From NCBI GenBank assembly GCA_913056375.1, contig CAJXNF010000195.1:1-5964 (forward strand): DNA of 5,964 nucleotides, written 5' to 3'. The position numbers and the translations under genes were made by a program. Below, piece by piece: positions 5,959 through 5,964 of the stretch. Below the pieces are notes generated by a model. That model was given only the letters and a program-made list of their open reading frames with translations. It did not search any database and had not been told where the DNA came from. The stretch comes from an uncultured Pseudomonadota bacterium (GTDB lineage: Bacteria; SAR324; NAC60-12). The first letter of the stretch is position 1. Each line of letters begins with the position of its first letter.

Positions 5959-5964
5959 AGAAGC
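5955..5964 (+). CDS. Start of a further gene, truncated by the right edge
   Basis: The ATG at 5955 overlaps the TGA of the CoA-binding protein gene (ATGA) and has a GGAGG site 5 bases upstream, the classic layout of coupled operon genes. Only Met-Lys-Lys is visible, so no product can be named. Confidence 0.55.

Overview
The window looks like chromosomal DNA from a Gram-negative, probably proteobacterial, heterotroph of roughly 50% GC. The signs are a TRAP-type uptake system, a YccU-type CoA-binding protein and closely packed genes with Shine-Dalgarno sites. TRAP transporters and acid-sugar enzymes are common in marine bacteria, but nothing here fixes the taxon. I see no RNA gene, CRISPR array, insertion sequence or phage gene.

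Left part, minus strand. A 10-helix EamA/DMT exporter (1543-2511) is followed, after a 268-bp gap, by a TRAP small permease (708-1274). The TRAP large permease (1-708) comes next and runs off the left edge. The two TRAP genes share one base (TGATG), so they are translationally coupled. A plausible promoter for the TRAP pair lies at 1337-1365. No TRAP solute-binding protein gene is visible; it may lie beyond the left edge or elsewhere.

Middle. A 204-bp divergent region (2512-2715) separates the exporter from a plus-strand run. That run starts with a SWIM zinc-finger protein (GTG start, 2716-3672), then a small DEDD-type exonuclease of the YprB/RNase_H_2 family (3703-4215), then an enolase-superfamily enzyme of the mandelate racemase subgroup (TTG start, 4227-5336). 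Gaps are 30 and 11 bp, which suggests one transcript.

Right part, plus strand. After a 139-bp gap holding two abutting palindromes and an AT-rich stretch comes a YccU-like CoA-binding protein (about 5476-5958). Its stop overlaps the start of a further gene (ATGA) that continues past the right edge.

How the genes might work together (inference). The TRAP permeases and the racemase/dehydratase-like enzyme could serve uptake and catabolism of an organic or sugar acid, though they are on opposite strands about 3 kb apart. The SWIM protein and the exonuclease form the least understood unit and may act together on nucleic acid. Linking them to a metabolic enzyme in one apparent operon is unusual.
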